Positions 17,857-29,755 are shown, counted from the stretch's first letter. The stretch is DNA of 64,000 nt from Apodemus sylvaticus (GCF_947179515.1 NC_067490.1:30292827-30356826), one strand, 5' to 3'. Program-made: numbers and translations. Notes: generated from the sequence alone by a model not told the origin.

Positions 17857-20836
17857 AACATACCCAAATCTATGGGACACAATGAAAGCAGTGCTGAGAG
17901 GAAAACTCATAGCCCTGAGTGCCTCCAAAAAGAAAATGGAGAGAGCATACATTACCAGCTTAATGACACACCTGAAAGCCTTAGAACAAAAAGAAGCTAT
18001 TTCGCCCAGGAGGAGTAGAAGGCAGGAAATCATCAAACTCAGGGCCGAAATCAATCAAGTAGAAACAAAGAGAACCATACAAAAAATCAACAATACCAGG
18101 AGCTGGTTCTTTGAGAAAATCAACAAGATAGATAAACCCTTAGCCAGAATGACCAAAGGGCACAGAGAAAGTATCCAAATTAACAAACTTAGAAATGAAA
18201 AGGGAGATATAACAACGGAAACTGAGGAAATCCAAAAAATCATCAGATCCTACTACAAGAGCCTATACTCAACACAACTGGAGAATCTGGAGGAAATGGA
18301 CAATTTCCTTGACAGATACCAAATACCAAAATTAAATCAGGACCAACTAGACCATCTAAACAGTCCCATAATGCCTAAAGAAATAGAAGGAGTCATAGAA
18401 AGTCTTCCAACCAAAAAAAGCACAGGACCAGATGGCTTCAGTGCAGAATTCTACCAGACCTTCAAAGAAGAGTTAACACCAATACTCTTCAAACTATTCC
18501 ACAAAATAGAAACAGAAGGAACACTACCCAATTCCTTCTACGAAGCCACAATTACGCTGATACCAAAGCCACACAAAGATCCAACAAAGAAAGAGAACTT
18601 CAGACCAATTTCCCTTATGAACATCAATGCAAAAATACTCAATAAAATTCTTGCCAACCGAATCCAAGAACACATCAAAACGATCATCCACCATGATCAA
18701 GTAGGCTTTATCCCGGGAATGCAGGGTTGGTTCAATATACGGAAATCCATCAATACAATCCACTACATAAACAAACTCAAAGAACAAAACCACATGGTCA
18801 TTTCATTGGATGCTGAAAAAGCATTTGACAAAATTCAGCATCCCTTCATGCTTAAAGTCTTGGAGAGAACAGGAATTCAAGGCCCATACCTAAACATAGT
18901 AAAAGCAATATACAGCAAACCGGTAGCCAGCATCAAACTAAATGGAGAGAAACTTGAAGCAATCCCACTGAAATCAGGGACCAGACAAGGCTGCCCCCTT
19001 TCTCCTTATCTTTTCAATATTGTACTTGAGGTACTAGCTCGGGCAATTCCACAACATAAGGAGGTCAAAGGGATACAAATTGGAAAGGAAGAAGTCAAAC
19101 TATCATTATTTGCAGACGACATGATCGTCTACCTAAGTGACCCAAAGAACTCCACTAGAGAGCTCCTACAGCTGATAAACAACTTCAGCAAAGTGGCAGG
19201 TTATAAAATCAACTCAAGCAAATCAGTGGCCTTCCTATACTCAAAGGATAAGCAGGCTGAGAAAGAAATTAGGGAAATGACCCCCTTCACAATAGCCACA
19301 AACAGTATAAAGTATCTTGGGGTGACTCTTACCAAACATGTGAAAGATCTGTATGACAAGAACTTCAAGACTCTGAAGAAGGAAATGGAAGAAGACCTCA
19401 AAAAATGGGAAAACCTCCCATGCTCATGGATCGGTAGAATCAATATAGTTAAAATGGCCATTTTGCCTAAAGCACTATACAGATTCAATGCAATACCCAT
19501 CAAAATCCCAACTCAATTCTTCACAGAGCTAGAAAGAGCAATTATCAAATTCATCTGGAACAACAAAAAACCCAGGATAGCTAAAACTATTCTCAGCAAC
19601 AAAAGGAAATCTGGGGGAAACAGTATCCCTGACCTCAAGCAATACTACAGAGCATTAGTGTTAAAAACTGCATGGTATTGGTACAGTGACAGGCAGGAGG
19701 ATCAATGGAACAGGATTGAAGATCCAGAAATGAACCCACACACCTATGGCCACTTGATCCTCGACAAAGAGGCTGAAAACATCCAATGGAAAAAAGATAG
19801 CCATTTCAACAAATGGTGCTGGTTCAACTGGAGGTCAGCATGCAGAAGAATGCGAATTGATCCATCCTTGTCTCCTTGTACTAAGCTCAAATCCAAATGG
19901 ATCAAGGACCTCCACATAAAGCCAGACACTCTGAAGCTAATAGAAAAGAAACTGGGGAAGACCCTTGAGGACATCGGTACAGGGAGAAAGTTTCTGAACA
20001 GAACACCAATAGCGTATGCTCTAAGAGCAAGAATTGACAAATGGGACCTCATAAAATTACAAAGTTTCTGTAAGGCAAAGGACACCATCAAGAGGACAAA
20101 TCGGCAACCAACAAATTGGGAAAAGATCTTCACCAATCCTACATCAGATAGAGGGCTAATATCCAATATATATAAAGAACCCAAGAAGTTAGACTCCAGA
20201 AAACCAAACAACCCTATTAAAAAATGGGGTACAGAGTTAAACAAAGAATTGTCACCTGAAGAACTTCGGATGGTGGAGAAACATCTTAAAAAATGCTCAA
20301 CTTCATTAGTCATTAGGGAAATGCAAATCAAAACAACCCTAAGATTTCATCTTACACCAGTCAGAATGGCTAAGATTAAAAATTCAGGAGACAGCAGGTG
20401 TTGGAGATGGTGTGGAGAAAGAGGAACACTCCTCCACTGCTGGTGGGGTTGCAAATTGGTACAACCACTCTGGAAATCAGTCTGGCGGTTCCTCCGAAAA
20501 CTGGGCACCTCACTTCCAGAAGATCCTGCTATACCACTCCTGGGCATATACCCAGAAGACTCCCCACCATGTAATAAGGATACATGTTCTACTATGTTCA
20601 TAGCAGCCCTATTTGTAATTGCCAGATGCTGGAAAGAACCCAGGTATCCCTCAACAGAAGAGTGGATGCAAAAAATGTGGTATATCTACACAATGGAGTA
20701 CTATTCAGCCATTAGAAACAATGAATTCATGAAATTCTTAGGCAAATGGATGGAGCTAGAGAATATCATACTAAGTGAGGTAACCCAGACTCAAAAGGTG
20801 AATCATGGTATGCACTCACTAATAAGTGGATATTAA
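17857..20836 (+). pseudogene. L1A ORF2, 3' part (RT and C-terminal domain)
   Basis: The frame is open from the L1B junction to the normal ORF2 stop, with the first Met at 17882 (984 codons). It carries reverse-transcriptase motif A, FADD, and the cysteine motif with all C and H kept. About 12 residues differ from L1B, including Arg to Pro in AI(R/P)QHK just before the active site, Leu to Pro in YKE(L/P)KK and Gly to Trp inside the cysteine motif (CWRWCGER). It is detached from its endonuclease domain by the L1B insertion. Confidence 0.92.
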
Positions 20837-21111
20837 CCTAGAAAACTGGAATACCCAAAACATAATCCACACATCAAATGAGGTACAAGAAGAAAGGAGG
20901 AGTGGCCCCTGGTTCTGGAAAGACTCAGTGAAACAGTATTCAGCAAAACCAGAACGGGGAAGTGGGAAGGGGTGGGTGGGAGGACAGGGGAAGAGAAGGG
21001 GGTTTGCGGGACTTTCGGGGAGTGGGGGGGCTAGAAAAGGGGAAATCATTTGAAATGTAAATAAATTATATCGAATAAAAAAAAGTGTCTCACCAAAAAA
21101 AAAAAAAAAAA
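20837..21111 (+). terminator. L1A 3' UTR and tail with 10-bp transduced tag
   Basis: The 3' UTR is nearly identical to that of L1B. The tail is bipartite: AATAAA plus a short A run (21074-21084), then GTGTCTCACC (21085-21094), then A17 running into X'. The 10-bp tag lies 6-15 bases after AATAAA, where cleavage is expected. It is therefore best read as flanking DNA of the source locus carried along in the RNA. Confidence 0.75.
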
Positions 21112-21117
21112 AAGAAT

Positions 21118-22282
21118 ATACAAGTGAGCCTTTTTATTCACAGTTTGACTTTTGACACAATGCATTACTTCTACCCTTAGTAAATGCCATTCCTTTTTGT
21201 ATGGTTTTATTGTGTAGCCCAGGAACTAATGCTTATGAATTTGGTCCCATATGTGGCAGTGCTGAAAGCAAGGAAAGTACACTTAATTCACTAGAGGGGC
21301 TACTGTGAGTGGAAGTGAGGTGCTTCTAATAGGAGGCTATTATCTAGATTTCTATTTCAAAATATGACATCATCCTTCCACACCAACTTTTGTATACAAT
21401 GCCATCCATTCTAACGTTGACACACGAATCTCAAACAATTGGGTCACTCAGCTTTGGACTTTCAGACTCAAACAAGAATTAAATAAACTTCTTTATAATG
21501 TTATTGAGCTTCAAAGATTTTGGCAAGGCAATGAAAGAGGGACTGCCACAGAAAAGTGGTATCAAAAAGTGGGGCAATTTCTACAACTATACCTGGATCC
21601 ATTTCAGTTGTGTGACAGACAGAGCTTGAGTGAATTGGATGGAGAAAGCCGGAAAAATTCTAGCAGTCTGTAAAAGAAATAGCAATTCTGATGCCTCAGA
21701 AAATAAGGAAACCAAGAAATTGGTTCAAGATAGAAATAGAAATGGGAGATAACTGGGCTGTACTGTGTCTGTGACCCAAATCTTTGTGAAGACTGAAATG
21801 GGTAATGATGGGTAATTGACCTGGAAGAGGATATTTCCAAACAACATAGTATATGGTCAATACCATAGGTTTTAGTGTAATGTTTACTGGTTTATAGTGA
21901 CTCCTGGGAACCAAAGACAAAGAACAAAGATTTAGAAAACTTGTAAGGGTGATAACAGGATCAGAATTAGAGGATGTGACCAAGTGTCCAGTCTTTCATG
22001 TTATTCATAGTGAAAAAGACAATGATAAAGAGGCCTTGATGGAAGAAATATCCAATGGAGCCATGCCTAATGAAACTATGGCAATGTAGCCCTTATGGGA
22101 CCCTAGGAAAGATCCACAACTCACCTTGGAGAGCTGCCAACTAGCCTGCAGTCTCAGAGTGTAGCCTGTGACTGTGATTCAGAAAGAAGATTCTCAACAG
22201 GTTTAGGGGCCTGGCCTGATTCATGACATGGTTAAGTAACTTATTGATTACCTTGTATATAACATTTTTGAGTTTTATATAT
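21118..22282. other. X' single-copy part, with the empty site of the L1 tail
   Basis: Matches X 958-2463. Around 21795-21815 (GACTGAAATGGGTAATGATG) the L1 tail and target duplication of X are absent. No gene was seen. Confidence 0.65.
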
Positions 22283-22292
22283 TTTAATATTT

Positions 22293-22312
22293 CTCCTCCT
22301 CCCTCCCTCCCT

Positions 22313-22356
<44 letters not shown>
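22293..22356 (+). repeat. (CCCT)n (CT)n microsatellite
   Basis: Counterpart of 2477-2615, about half as long and of different composition (CCCT instead of CCT/CTT). Confidence 0.95.
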
Positions 22357-22360
<4 letters not shown>

Positions 22361-22829
22361 CATCTTTACATTTCAAACACTGTCTTCCTTCTTGTCCACC
22401 ATGACAGAGTTCCTCCCTCCATTCCTCCTCTTTTCCTCTGAAAGGGTGGTACCTCCTTGGGTATCCCAACACCCTGGTGTACCAAGTCTCTGCAGTATGA
22501 AGCACATTATCTCCCACTGAGGCCAAACAAGGCATCCCTGCTGGGGAACAAAATCCATATTCAGGCTTTAGGGACAGCCTTCACTCCATTTGTTGGTTAA
22601 CCCAATTATCTGCTACATATGTGCCAGCAGCTTGGTTCAGCCTGTGTATGTTCTTTGGTTGGTAGACTAGCCTCTGAGAACTTTCAGGGGTCCAAATTAG
22701 TTCACTCTGTTGGTCTTCTTGTGGGTTTCCTATCCCCTTCAGGGCCTCCAATCCTCCCTCAAACTCTTTCATAAGAGTCACTGACTTCTGTTTAATGATT
22801 GGCTATGGATATCTGCATCTGTTTCAGTC
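22357..22829 (-). mobile_element. Old L1 3' UTR fragment, X' copy
   Basis: Equivalent of 2616-3088 with a few percent of substitutions. Confidence 0.72.
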
Positions 22830-22906
22830 AGCTGCAGAGATGGCTCAGCTATTAAAGACTAGACTAACAACCAAAGATATAAAGTTTGTCTTTTAAAGTA
22901 GCTTTA

Positions 22907-23399
22907 TTTTTTTTTTAAATTTTTTTTATTCGATGTATTCTTTATTTACATTTCAAATGATTTCCCATTTTCTGGGTCCCCACTCCCCGCAAGTCCCATA
23001 AGCCCTCTTCCCTCCCCTTGTTCCTCCATCAACTCCTTCCCACTTCCCTGTTCTGGTATTCCCCTATACTGTTGCATTGAGTCTTTCCAGAACCAGGGGC
23101 CACTCCTCTGTTCTTTTTGGACATCCTGGAGACCAACACAGGGAGGGAATCCCCGCGGCCATATTCGCTGCCAGCTGGGGCAGAAGAGCTTCACTAGGTA
23201 CTGTATCACCCCGAGCTTTAGATCTCTAGAGGTGCAAACCACCAGCGGTCTGCCTGGGCTCAGGAACTGAGCACATAGGAGGTTCATCTGCCAGACCTCC
23301 GGGCATGGGGCCTGTGTCCTGCCTGGAGACTAACACAGGGAGAGAATCCCCGCAGATGTAAAAAAAAATATATCAATAAAGGAAAAAATTAAAAAAAAA
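22907..23399 (-). mobile_element. Deleted remnant of the twin-primed L1
   Basis: The inverted L1 3' UTR (22921-23130) and just over one promoter monomer on the plus strand are followed at about 23355 (GAGAATCCCCGCAG|ATGTAAA) by the A-rich end of the downstream L1 fragment. Relative to X, about 2.58 kb (about 3610-6188) has been removed, including ORF1 and the ORF2 fragment. Confidence 0.8.
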
Positions 23400-24655
23400 A
23401 AGAGCACCAAGAGCTTAACTCCAAGTTATTCTAATTTATATGATTATTTTCACTTTATCAAACATCCCAAAGTCTGCTTTTTTTAATAGCACAAATTGTA
23501 GTGTTGTTCAGTGTTGTGTGAGACTTTTCCCAATGAGATGAAAACATCTATTCACTCACGGTGAATTTACTACTTTACCTAGTCATCAACTGGGCAAAGT
23601 AGTAAATACACTACAGTCCAACTTGGTGAACAGATGAATGGACTGGCGTTATTTTAAAGGATATAGGTGATGGGGAATTTAAAGGAGCAGGAACAACTCA
23701 ACGGCAGCTGCATCACCAAAAGCACACCTCAGCTTGAATGACGACTGAGGAAAGCTGTGAGCCCCAAATGCTCTCCCTCCGCATGACAGGCAGGCTGCTC
23801 CCCCACTCAGAAGTCTTCTGGAAAGCTCCCAGAAGTTGCTTCCTGGAGCTATAATCTTGAAGAAAGCCCCTGATAATCTTGTTAGGTTCAGGAACTTTTT
23901 GAGATTTGGAAGTTGTTTATTTCCCAAATCATGTGAAACTCCCCCCTCCTTTTTTGGGGGCGGCTGATATTTCAATTTAGAACTCCCCAAACTCCAAGAA
24001 GTCTGTCTCTAGCACGGGATATTGTATGTAACCCAGAAAAAACTGCTGCTTGACATTTAGTTCTAATTTGTCTGGATTTGGTTGAGCTCTGTGCATCAAA
24101 TTCAGGCCTCTCTATCTTGACTTCCACTATGATCATCTTTGAGTAATTAACAGTTTTACTTTTCTGGGAAAGCTCATAGGTGTTACATTTTAGTGTTACT
24201 TATGTGTTCCAATCTATTGCTTCTTTGGTTACTACAAGTGTTACTTGGTTTAAACTATGTTCAAGTTGGCTTAAACTATGTCTTCTGCATTATTGTTGAA
24301 TGTGCCATATTATGTGTACTGGTTTCTCTGGAAGATCATCTTTTCATTCACCTGTCTCACATTTTATCTATGTGATTAAACTCAGTCTATTTTATATGCA
24401 CTGATGCCTGATGTCTTCTTGTTTCTTTAACTTTGGGATTTCTGTTTTACATTTTATATTAATATTTGTCTTAATTTAAGCTCTTATATTATCAAAGTTG
24501 TGCTCTTGTTAACTTCTTTTATAGCAATACATCTTTGGAGGAATGATCTTTTATTGGCATTAATTTTTCCAGAAATAAACTTTTTGTTTGGCTTTTGCAT
24601 GCCATGACCTTCATGACTTACTTATTTCCATTTTTATACTTTTCTGCTTGTGCAG

Positions 24656-24687
<32 letters not shown>

Positions 24688-25376
24688 ATGCACGTGCGCG
24701 GGCGTGTGTTTAACTTAGACCAAATAAAAGCAGCTTCAAACAGTCTTTTCATGGGACAAGATCCAGAGACTGGGTGTTACAGTTTGTTTATACCACCTTA
24801 TCTGAGATATCTTTCACCCTGTGAATTGGATATACAGTCAGGGTATTGAGGTTACTGAGTTTCTAGTCATTTATTTTCAGATTAGCCTGATAATCAGGAA
24901 GACTCATGAAAGATGAGATATCAAGACCTGAATGAATGAAGTCTTTGCTTATGACACAACCTTCGGTTTTGTGACCTGTAACTCTGGTCTGTACCTAATT
25001 GATAGAGTTGTCATGGAGACTGGCATTATACTCTGAGGTTTCCTGCAACCATGGAGAAGCAAGTGTAGCGAAGAACCAAGACAGTTCAATTCAGCTGCAC
25101 TTTCCAAGAGCCCATCATCAGTATCTGATAATACTCAAGGAATATATTACTACATTTTATGGCTCTTTATTTCTCTATAGACTTTATAGCATTAGTGAGA
25201 AGTTCCAAAATGTGAGTTCTCTCTTCCTGCATCATAGCATTGGAGGAGTTAGTGGACGTTCTCCTAGCCAATATCATGTCACTTGTCAGTTTATAAAGTG
25301 ATATTATTCTCTCCTGCCTCTGTCTCCAATTATCATTGGTTTCTAAATGCCATTATAAAAGCAAATCTTACAATGA
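23400..25376. other. X' sequence without a recognised gene
   Basis: Collinear with 6237-8209 and contains a GT run at 24656-24686. No frame is conserved against X in a way that suggests coding. Confidence 0.5.
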
Positions 25377-25612
25377 CAGGTAGTGGCTCAGAAGATAAAA
25401 AGACTAAAACATTTGTTTGAAAGTCTGCCAACCTGTGTTTAAGGTCCCCAATTTCACGTAAAGATATTAAGAAGATATCAACTCTATACCATTGTCCGAT
25501 GACCTCTACATATACACTGACTCATGAACTCCCACAGACACATTTATCATGCTTGTGCATGCACATGAATAAGAGTAATAATAATAATAATTAATAATAA
25601 TAATAATAGTTT
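25377..25612 (+). mobile_element. B4-type SINE remnant, X' copy
   Basis: Equivalent of 8210-8430. The TAA tail is longer and interrupted by TTAA. Confidence 0.58.
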
Positions 25613-25718
25613 ATTTTTCCTATTTCTAGAAGAAAAATGATACAACTTTCATTCATTAGTGTCTGTTACATCTTTATTGTGAAATTGGAAATCCATTCTC
25701 ATCAAAACATTGACTTTA

Positions 25719-27084
25719 AATATCATAATAGAATGCCCATCAATCATTCAGAAATGAGTACATTATTAATTTAGTTAATATTCTAATTATATATAGAAGA
25801 CTTCATACTTTGTTGGGCCTGTCCTTAACTAACTGTTTATACATTCATGAATAAAAAAATAACTTCAATGCTTTGTAGGAATGCTTCTGCATTGCCTATT
25901 AAAATCTAGATCTCAGTTATTTTTGTTATGCTCATTTATGATATTGATAACTATTTTAATATCTCAGAATAACAATTTTTCATTTATAGCTTTCAAATAC
26001 CACTTTAATAGACTAATGGCAACACACAACTGTAATCTTAGCTACTTGATAAGACTAAGTTCAAAAACATACAGAAACTCTCTCTCTCAAAAACTAAACC
26101 AAGAGACAAACAAAGACAAAACAAAACAACAGAAGAGACAATGATAAAAATTTCACAAAGTCTATGATCTAGATAATTTTGAGGAAAGGCAGTCTTGGAT
26201 GGAGATGGTTTTTTATTCCATGCGGCACTGGAGGAATGATTGGTCCTTAGTTCCTCAGTTACTGTTTTAACTGCTTGATTCTGGTTCAGGCTGGAGATGC
26301 CCATTTTCACTCTTAAAGTTTTATCACACACGCTCAGATCATAGACGAATATGGAGTTACAAGTCAAATGTCTAGTGTTTTCTTTATTTATAGTACTGAG
26401 CTTAGAGGAAACCATACATGGAAAGAAGTCAGTTTCTAGGTCTCACGGAGGTTTGAATCTGATTTGTTTTATGCTTGAGATACTGGAATTTATGACATAA
26501 TAATAAAGTACTCCATGGCTTTGAGGAGCAGTGTATGGGAGTGTACGATTCCTGCCTGTTGAGAATATTAGACATTATAAGAAAGCAACACCATCTATGG
26601 ATACTTTAATGAGTAAGATACCACATTAAAGTGGGTACATGTGCCTTCTGTTCACTTCTGCTAAAGGAGAATATATGCATATAGAACATGAGAGGATTGA
26701 CCTGTCTACATTTGTTCCCTCTTATCTGCCTCCTGCCACATCGTTAGCTGCTAACATTCTCCATGATCTGCTTGTGGGATTCATCTCTCACAGGTGCCTT
26801 TGCCTGTTTTCTAATGTAACTGTAGCCTTTCCCCAGCCCATCACAGTTCTAACCAATTCTTAGTTCTGTCTTCTCTACCTCTATGTTGAAGAACTCGTTT
26901 CTGCTTTCTGTTCTCATATGTAACATTTCTGTACCCTCTCACACTATGTGTACATTTCTTATATGTACCATTTCTTCCTTTGTCACCAGCATTTTTACAC
27001 AGGAGTTGAATTCTTTCCATTTAAGATAAAAAACAAGCAAACAAAGAAACAAACATATTAGAAGTTGAATAGAACATCAGAAAT
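25719..27084. other. Single-copy DNA, with a B1-like relic near 26018-26140
   Basis: This is the original right neighbour of unit X. The segment CACAACTGTAATCTTAGCTA...CAAAAACATACAGAAACTCT followed by an A-rich tail looks like a very decayed B1 SINE. Nothing else was recognised. Confidence 0.4.
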
Positions 27085-28772
27085 AAAACTGCAAATGTAG
27101 AGAAACTTAATCTTTGACAAAGGCATCAAAATATATATTGGAAAAAAGAAAGGATCTTCAATAAATGGTGATGATCTGTCTGTCTGTATGGAGAAAAATG
27201 AAAATATTTGCCATATTTGCCACCTTGCACAAAGCTCAGGTCCAAGTGGATCAATGACCTCAACATAACACCAGATACACTGAATCTAATAGAAGAGAAA
27301 GTGGGAAAGAGCCTTGAACTCATTGGCACAGGGGGAAATTTCCTAAAGAGAACTCCAATGGCTCATGCTCTAAGACCAAGAATTGATAAATGGGACATCA
27401 TGAAACTGGAAAGCTTCTGTAAGGCAAAGGACATAGTCAATAAGACAAATCAGCAACCTATAGATTGGAAAAAATTCTTCACCAACCCCACACCAGATAG
27501 AGGGCTAATATCCAAAATATATAAAGAACTCAAGAAGCTAACCACCAAAAAAAAAAAAAAACCAAACAATCCAATCAAAAAATGGGGTATAGAACCAAAC
27601 TGAGAAATCACAACAGAGGAATCTCGGGCTGAGAAGCCCCTAAAGAAATGTTCAAAGTCCTTAGTGATCAGAGAAATGAAAATCATAGTAACCCTGATCT
27701 TCCACCTTACACCAATCAGAATGGCTAAGATCAAAACTTCAGGTGACAACACATGTTGGTGAGGATGTAGAGAAAGACAAACAATTCTCCATTGCTGGTA
27801 GACTTGCAAACTTGTACAACCACTCTGGAAATCAATCTGAAGGTTCTTCAGAAAACTGGAAACAGATCTACCTGAAGGCTCAGCAATACTAACTCTGGGT
27901 AATATACCCAAAAGATGCCCCACCATTCCACAGGGGCAAGTGTTCCATTATGTTCATAGCAGCCTTATTTGTGATAATCAGAAGCTGAAAACAACCCAGA
28001 TGTCCTATAACAGAAGAATGGATACAGAAAATGTGGTTCATTTATGCAATGGAATACTACTGAGCCATTAAGGATGTCGTTTTGCAGGCAAATGAATGGA
28101 ACAAGAAAATATCATCTTGAGTGAGATAACTCAGACCCAAAAGGATATACATGAACTGCAGGGGTGAAAATGGAGAGGATCCTGAGAAAAAGAAGGTTCA
28201 GTGATAGGCCCAAAGTGGAATCTAGTTCAAGGGGAGGTTCCAAGGCCTGGCACTATTACTGAGGCTATGGAGTGCTCACAAAAAGGGACCTGTCATGACC
28301 GCACTCTGGAAGACCCAACAAGCAGCTGAAAGAGTCAGATGTAGATATTTATACCCAACCAATGGACAGAAGCTGCTGATGCCTATGGTTGAATTAGAGA
28401 AAGGTTGGAAGAAGCTGAGGAGGAGGATAACCCTGTAGGAGGACCAGCAGTTTCTATTAACCTGGAAACCTGAGATCTCTCAAACAATGGACCACCAATC
28501 AGGCAGCATATAACATCTGATATGAGGGGTCCAACATATATACAACAGAGGGCTGCTTGGTTTGGGCTTAATCAGAGAAGATGCATCTAACTCTCAAGAG
28601 ATTGGAGGATCCTGGGGGGTTGAGAGGTCTGGATGAGTTGGGAGTGGAGGGTGGGGAAATCCTCATGAAGACAGGGGGAGGGGAGGAGATATGAGATGTG
28701 GAATAGTTGGAGGGTGGACCAGGGGAGGGGTAATAAAATCTGGAGTATAAATAAATAAATAATAAAATAATT
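27085..28772 (+). mobile_element. Old L1 3' end (ORF2 C-terminus plus 3' UTR)
   Basis: Decayed ORF2 from about 27105 to 28140 with several stops and frameshifts. The best-preserved frame is 27208-27603, with the KWDIMKLESFCKAKD and DRGLISKIYKELKK landmarks. A long 3' UTR and an ATAAATAAATAATAAAAT tail follow. It is clearly more diverged than L1A/L1B, so it is an older subfamily. Confidence 0.88.
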
Positions 28773-28862
28773 TTCAAAATAGCTGCTATTTTCCAAGTCA
28801 ACCAATCTCGTGTCCTGAGTTCATGTAAAGGCCTGACATTATTATAAAATCTCATGTCATGT

Positions 28863-28955
28863 AAAGGAGTTATTTAACAAATGGGAGATATGAAGGCTTG
28901 CCTCTAAGAGGTATGTAAAAAATGGGCATCACATGTCATGAGGGGGAAGAGCAAG
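28863..28955 (+). repeat. Local direct repeat, copy 1
   Basis: AAAGGAGTTATTTAACAAATG and about 75 further bases recur at 29658-29755 with roughly 80% identity, 795 bp apart. The family was not identified. Confidence 0.7.
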
Positions 28956-29657
28956 GTTATTGTGTGTTGAGTTACTATACTTACTGTCCATTTCTTGCCA
29001 TGAGATCTTTACAAATTTGAGCAAATAAAAATGTTCCTCCTTTAAACTCTGATAGATCAAGACAAAATGTGTCTAAAAATTTGAGTCAGAAATTGCAGTG
29101 AAATCACAGTTCTGTTTTCTAAATCTTTTCTATTCCCCAGTAATGACAGTTGGGCAGTACAGTCATTGTCCAAGTAGCCTTGCTAATCTTATGTTCCTCA
29201 ACTGTGTTATGCAACAGAGAAGTGATAAAGCAGTAGAAATTGACTTTCCTCTGTACAGAAGCGTTTACACAGTTATATTAACTTCTTTTCATGTCTTTAA
29301 AGTAAACAAAGGATCAATATAATTTTAAATATTTTCCGAAAGTAGTAAAGTTAGTTTGTTCCTATATATAGCAAAAGTCTTTTGTAATGCAGAAGCTATC
29401 TGTGTTAAGGATATTATAGGGCATATTGCATTTCCAACTCTACATGTATATTTATGTTTACATTAGGACATTGTTATTGATGATCCAAATTATAACCAGT
29501 TTATGACTTCCTTTGTATAAAACTCAAGAAAGCTAGTTTCTCCTTCATGAAGACACTGGAAAGAACTGTTAGTAAAAGAGAATTCATCAGATAGTACATT
29601 CTCTTACATACGTAGAAATTGCAGATATCTTTTAAGTAACAATGAAGCAAAGAAGAG
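28956..29657. other. Sequence between the two local direct repeats
   Basis: AT-rich. No coding frame, LTR end or primer-binding-like site was recognised. Confidence 0.5.
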
Positions 29658-29755
29658 TGCAAAGGAGTTATTTAACAAATGAGGAATATGAAGGCTAGCC
29701 TCTCAGAAGCATGTAAAAGATGGACATCTCTTGTCATGAATGGAAATAGTAAGAT
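29658..29755 (+). repeat. Local direct repeat, copy 2
   Basis: Partner of 28863-28955. Confidence 0.7.

Larger units (their letters stand above)
8539..21111 (+). mobile_element. L1A: full-length L1 split by L1B, flanked by units X and X'
   Basis: L1A runs 8539-11212, is interrupted by L1B, and resumes at 17846-21111. Order: 5' UTR, ORF1, ORF2 (two pieces), 3' UTR, poly(A). No short target-site duplication flanks it. Instead its 5' end joins the end of X and its tail joins the start of X'. Several changes disable it: a one-base deletion in ORF1, the L1B insertion in ORF2, and about 12 amino-acid differences from L1B in the distal ORF2. It is about 99% identical to L1B, so both come from the same recent burst. 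Confidence 0.9.
21112..25718 (+). repeat. Unit X', right copy of the large direct duplication (4,607 bp)
   Basis: Begins AAGAATATACAAGTGAGCC immediately after the L1A poly(A), matching 952 onward. It ends TGACTTTA and continues without a break into single-copy DNA (AATATCATAATAG), which is therefore the original right neighbour of X. It is shorter than X because it lacks the 1662-1981 L1 tail and has lost about 2.6 kb of the twin-primed L1 and the following L1 fragment. Confidence 0.9.

Noticed and set aside
14450..20603. Minus-strand and +1-frame ORFs across L1 ORF2 (for example the 195-codon frames)
   Set aside because: They are shadows of ORF2, appear identically in L1A and L1B, and carry no domain.
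952..25718. X/X' as product of unequal crossing-over between two L1 copies
   Set aside because: That would require L1 sequence at the outer borders (951/952 and 25718/25719). Both are ordinary single-copy sequence.
952..25718. X/X' as ERV long terminal repeats
   Set aside because: The units are 4.6-7.6 kb, begin AAGAAT rather than TG, contain older L1s, and flank a non-LTR element with a poly(A) tail.
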